From assembly GCA_905250075.1 (NCBI GenBank), contig CAJNOP010000009.1:1755581-1819580 (forward strand): a stretch of 64,000 bases of DNA, read 5' to 3'. A program made the position numbers and the translations under genes. The notes beneath the pieces are model-generated. The model searched no databases, was not told where the DNA came from, and saw only the letters and a program-made list of their open reading frames with translations. This DNA is from Rotaria sp. Silwood1 (Eukaryota; Rotifera; Eurotatoria; Philodinida; Philodinidae). Positions 60,374 to 64,000 of the stretch are shown in pieces; within the stretch, counting starts at the first letter, position 1; each line of letters starts with the position of its first letter.

Positions 60374-62985
60374 ATTATTATATTTTTTTTTCTAAAATCT
60401 CTGCCGTTTTTATTTTAATGGACAGGAATTTCTTTGTATGTTAGTGAAATGTGTTTTCGTCGTTTGTTCTTTCTGTTCTTACATCAGAAAGTTACACTAA
60501 ATTGTGCAGCTATTATCTTAATGAATAGCTTAATGTACCTTTGATGAAAACATCTCCTTACTATTAGACTGTGTTAGCATTAATTTAAAATGTTCCTTTA
60601 GGTACATGTAATATTCTGTTTTCATCATGTATTGGTTATATGTTGCATGAATAGATTTATTTTCTCTTCTGTTTTATTAAATGAAGTGAGCTATTTTTAT
60701 TCTGCAGTAGTACCAAAACTCATTGAAGAAGTTGTGCAAATTAGATAATTATTTCAATTAGAAACTGTTTCTTCTTTTTCCTCGTTTTTGGAGAATCCAT
60801 AGTTTTCGAGAAAAATCCATTTAATTTCCACACTAACCAGTCGTTCTGAAATAATAGAATAACCAATTTGTCGGTGTAAATAAGCTATGACTCTTGCATT
60901 AATCTAAATCTTAAACTAACGTACTTCAGGCTTTCTTTCTATCTGTATGTTGATCTCACGTCTTATTAGTTTGTTAACTGTTGTCCACTGAAGAAAAATA
61001 ATTTAAATACTAAAAATTCACTTTCTGCTCAATGAAGTACTTCTTATATGGATCTTTTAGTCTAGATTACCTACTACTTGTATCACATATAAAATTATTT
61101 GCTACAGTCGGGCCTTATAAAAAAAAAGACATTGTTCACACATTATTTTGCTACGCTTCTATATTCTTTTTTCATTACTCGTAGTTCTAGTGCGATAATC
61201 TAATTCTCAAAGAACACCAGTCAATGATGCATTTTAATATTCTGTTTCCTCATGTTTAGCAGAAAAAGGAAAAATAACTTATACTTTTCTGTATTACTTT
61301 TGTTGTTTTAAAATGTACTTGATTCAGTATGTTTTTATAATAAATTCTATACACTTCTATCACCTTGAATATTCACATTAGGGATGTTGTTTTAAAGTAT
61401 TTTATGAAGTTAGAGGATAGTCAATTTTCATTACACGAAAGAGATTTAGAATTTTTGAATTTATTTTCATCTGCATTCTGCAAGAGATTGACAATGTCGA
61501 ATTTCTGTATTGTAAAAGCCGCTTATCAATGACTGATATGTTTCTAGGATGATGAACACAAGCACATTATCTAGTTTTAACATGATCAGCTAATTTATGA
61601 GGAAAGTGTCGGTTTTACTAATTATACCGTTCATAATCTTCATCTTTCAATCATAGTGAACTGGGCAGAAATCAATGAAAAATATCAAAGAGATGATGAA
61701 AGAATTGTAGTCGAAAGTTTTGCAAACAATTATCTCTTAAATATGAAAAGAGGAAAAAACCAATACAAAGAGTCTAAAGCTTTGTTCAATAATTTATTTT
61801 ATATGTCTTACTTCTTTTCAGGCTTTTAGTAGTAAAATTAGCTTTAGATAAAATAATTGAGTTACCAACACGAGAAGCATTGGGTGGTCTATTAAAATCA
61901 AATTCTATCACAGGTAAAAAAAATATATTGATTGATTGCTAGATGGATCCATTCATGATATATATATATATATATACATATATTGCTGTATGTTATTCTT
62001 TTGTAACACATATAATATTTCGTGGAGCACAGTTGATTATTATTCATGTGATGTATAATTTTGTGCGTAAGATTGGTTTCGAATGATTGTATGATTTTTC
62101 ATAAAACACACATTGGTATGTAAATAGATTTCTCGTACTTTTCTTTTGTTGCCGTATACATTGCCATTTCAATTGAATTAACAATCATTGGCGTACTAGC
62201 TACAATCAATATTACAATGAAAATCGCATCTATGAATGCAATATATACTAAATATTTTCTGATATATATTGTTTCTACTTTTAAAATGACAATAGTCGTA
62301 TGTCAATATTTATTTTTAATAGAAGAATAATGAAAGTTGATATTGATCAATTTCATTTTTATCGACTTTATTTAATGATTCATTTACGAATAAGAAACAC
62401 GATCAGAATTTTCTTTTCAATTAACTCTGTTATTTCATATAACACTGCTAAACAAAAAAGAAGGATAACTAGAGCGAAAAACAAAGACATCATTATAGAC
62501 ACATAATGTTCTTTATTTCATGATGATTTTTGTTTACTATCATCATATATATATATGTAACTCAAATATGATTCGAAAGCTTTCTCTGCTACTAACATCT
62601 CCTATAATCAATATAAGTCAATTTATTTTGGCTTCTCGTATCAGAACAAACAAAACTGAAAGCAGAAAAGAAGAAACGACTGATTTTGTGCAACAAGTAC
62701 ACGAAAACTGACATTCAAAGACGAAAAAAAAACGGCGTAGAATAGTAATGAATTATAGTAATAATAAGAATAAGAATAATAGTAATAACGATAGACAAAA
62801 AAAGAAAAAGAAAACTGATTGTTGAATGAATGAGTTGAAGTATGTGTTCATATAAAGAACTATACGCAAAGAATACAATTGTTGAGTCAATACGCCAAGA
62901 GTTTGTTTTATAGAAAAGAAAATCTTATAGATAGAATAGATAAACACAACAAAAAGAAAATAAATATATATATATACATGTAAAT
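60374..62985. other. 2.6 kb mostly non-coding interval before FBXL20
   Basis: No complete gene is visible. TA microsatellites lie at about 61959-61980 and 62546-62556. One possible orphan exon (61822-61913) is listed separately. The right end is the FBXL20 3' flank. Confidence 0.4.
61822..61913 (+). other. Possible orphan or partial coding exon
   Basis: A 92-base open segment is bounded by a good acceptor (CTTCTTTTCAG) and a GTAAAA donor. In one frame it reads LLVVKLALDKIIELPTREAL followed by GGLLKSNSIT, with protein-like composition and no stop. I cannot find partner exons that join in phase, nor do I recognise the family. It may be a fragment of a duplicated gene. Confidence 0.35.
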
Positions 62986-64000
62986 TTAAGCGATTGTACA
63001 ACATGAAGGTACGCAAGCTGAACATGATGTAGAACAACAAAATGAACATGATGTTGTCTGATGAAGTGTAGGTGTTGGCGTTCGAGGAGCAAAATAAGCA
63101 TGAATTTTTAAATCTGGATAACGCATCTAAATATAAAAATCATTTGAATTTATTTATTTATCTATTATTAAAATAGAATACTTGAATTCTTTTAACAGCA
63201 TTTCTTGATATTTGTTGACAATCAAATATATCTAAACGTTGAAGATTTTGACAAGCAAGTAAATGATTGATCGATATATCTGTTATTGATGGACAATTGT
63301 CTAATTCAAGTATACGAAGATTTTCTTGAGCACTAACACTCGAACCAATATAACGAACACCATCATCTGTAATTTGTTCACATCGAGAAAGAGTCTATAG
63401 AAAAATATTTTATTTTCTTTTATTGGTTATAACTTTGACATACGAGATTTTCAATATTTGGACAATTATCAGCCAAATGTCTCATTGTTTCATCAGTAAC
63501 CTTTAGAAAATAAAATAAATCATTTCAATAAACAATTATATTCAATTGAAGATAATGAAAAAAAAAATATTTTTTCAATTCAAAGAAAAAAAAAATCCTT
63601 ACAGCTGTACAATCTTCTAGATCAATTCGTCGTAACAAATGACAACCCTAAAAATAATAATATCTAAATGAAAACAAAATATGATAATTTATAAATCTTA
63701 CTTGAGCCATTGCTAAAAATCCTGCATCACTAAATTGTGAACATAAAGTTGCATCAAGTTTTCTAAAAAAAATCAAACATAACATAACAAAACAAAATTT
63801 TCTTTTTTTTTTTTAAGTTTTTGAAATTTTACTTTAATTGATGACAATATTTTCCAAGTGCTATTAATGTATTATCTGTTAAACTCGTACAATTAGCAAT
63901 AATTAATGTTTCAAGTAATGGACAATATTGAGTTAAAGTAATAAGACCATCATCTGTTAACGACTAAAATAAAAAATTAAATAAAATTAAAAAAAAAAAA
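62986..64000 (-). CDS. FBXL20: F-box and leucine-rich repeat protein FBXL20/FBXL2, 5' part cut by window edge
   Basis: Seven minus-strand exons join in phase: 63963-63833, 63762-63702, 63647-63603, 63500-63444, 63394-63182 and 63126-62986 are certain, with earlier exons right of the window. They encode cysteine-type LRRs (SLTDDGLITLTQYCPLLE, KLDATLCSQFSDAGFLAMAQ, LSRCEQITDDGVRYIG, ELDNCPSITD, FDCQQISRNAVKRIQ). The tail LKIHAYFAPRTPTP is a signature of FBXL2/FBXL20. The C terminus is cysteine-rich and ends CTIA, a possible CaaX prenylation box, as FBXL2 ends in CVIL. The protein is an SCF ubiquitin-ligase receptor anchored to membranes and, in vertebrates, acts on synaptic and signalling proteins. 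The F-box itself is outside the window. Confidence 0.93.

Overview
The window looks like nuclear DNA of a bdelloid rotifer. It is strongly AT-rich, its genes are split by many very short GT-AG introns (mostly about 50-70 bases), and its proteins are animal orthologues: MLLT10, MGRN1, PCTAIRE kinase, NRBF2, NKX1, MGAT1, POLG and FBXL20. These sit beside families typical of bdelloids: an ADP-ribosyltransferase-fold protein carrying TPR-like helices, an LRR-type F-box protein, and a bacterial-type cupin. Telomere-like TGTGGG repeats and many small DNA-transposon relics point the same way. Exons were joined by hand, keeping reading phase across every junction reported.

Layout. 1-13.6 kb is gene-dense housekeeping DNA: MLLT10-like (minus) diverging from MGRN1 (plus), then a PCTAIRE-type CDK and NRBF2. 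From 13.9 to 17.3 kb come an intronless i-type lysozyme and an intronless rhodopsin-like GPCR. From 17.3 to 27.3 kb is mostly non-coding DNA around one NKX1 homeobox gene. From 27.3 to 36.7 kb MGAT1 and mitochondrial POLG lie head-to-tail only 297 bases apart. From 39 to 44.3 kb are a secreted proline-rich repeat protein and a kinase with two ZZ zinc fingers.

From 47.5 kb the character changes. A multi-exon ADP-ribosyltransferase-fold gene with degenerate catalytic motifs is followed 31 bases later by a second reading frame carrying the same kind of alpha/beta domain. Next come a roughly 1 kb palindromic foldback element containing an assembly gap, a hAT-type MITE with a perfect 8-base target duplication, a piggyBac-type MITE inserted in the last coding exon of a small membrane-protein gene, an F-box gene with one in-frame stop, an inverted pair of TGTGGG arrays, an EutQ-like cupin gene of probable bacterial or fungal origin, and a second hAT-type MITE. 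The window ends inside an FBXL20/FBXL2 orthologue (minus).

The main points for follow-up are: (i) the ADP-ribosyltransferase locus with three related alpha/beta domains in two closely packed reading frames; (ii) splice acceptors lying directly against start codons at several genes, which suggests spliced-leader trans-splicing and perhaps operons; and (iii) the transposon-, telomere-repeat- and foreign-gene-rich right third, which resembles bdelloid subtelomeric DNA. Identifications rest on reading motifs by eye; no database search was possible.
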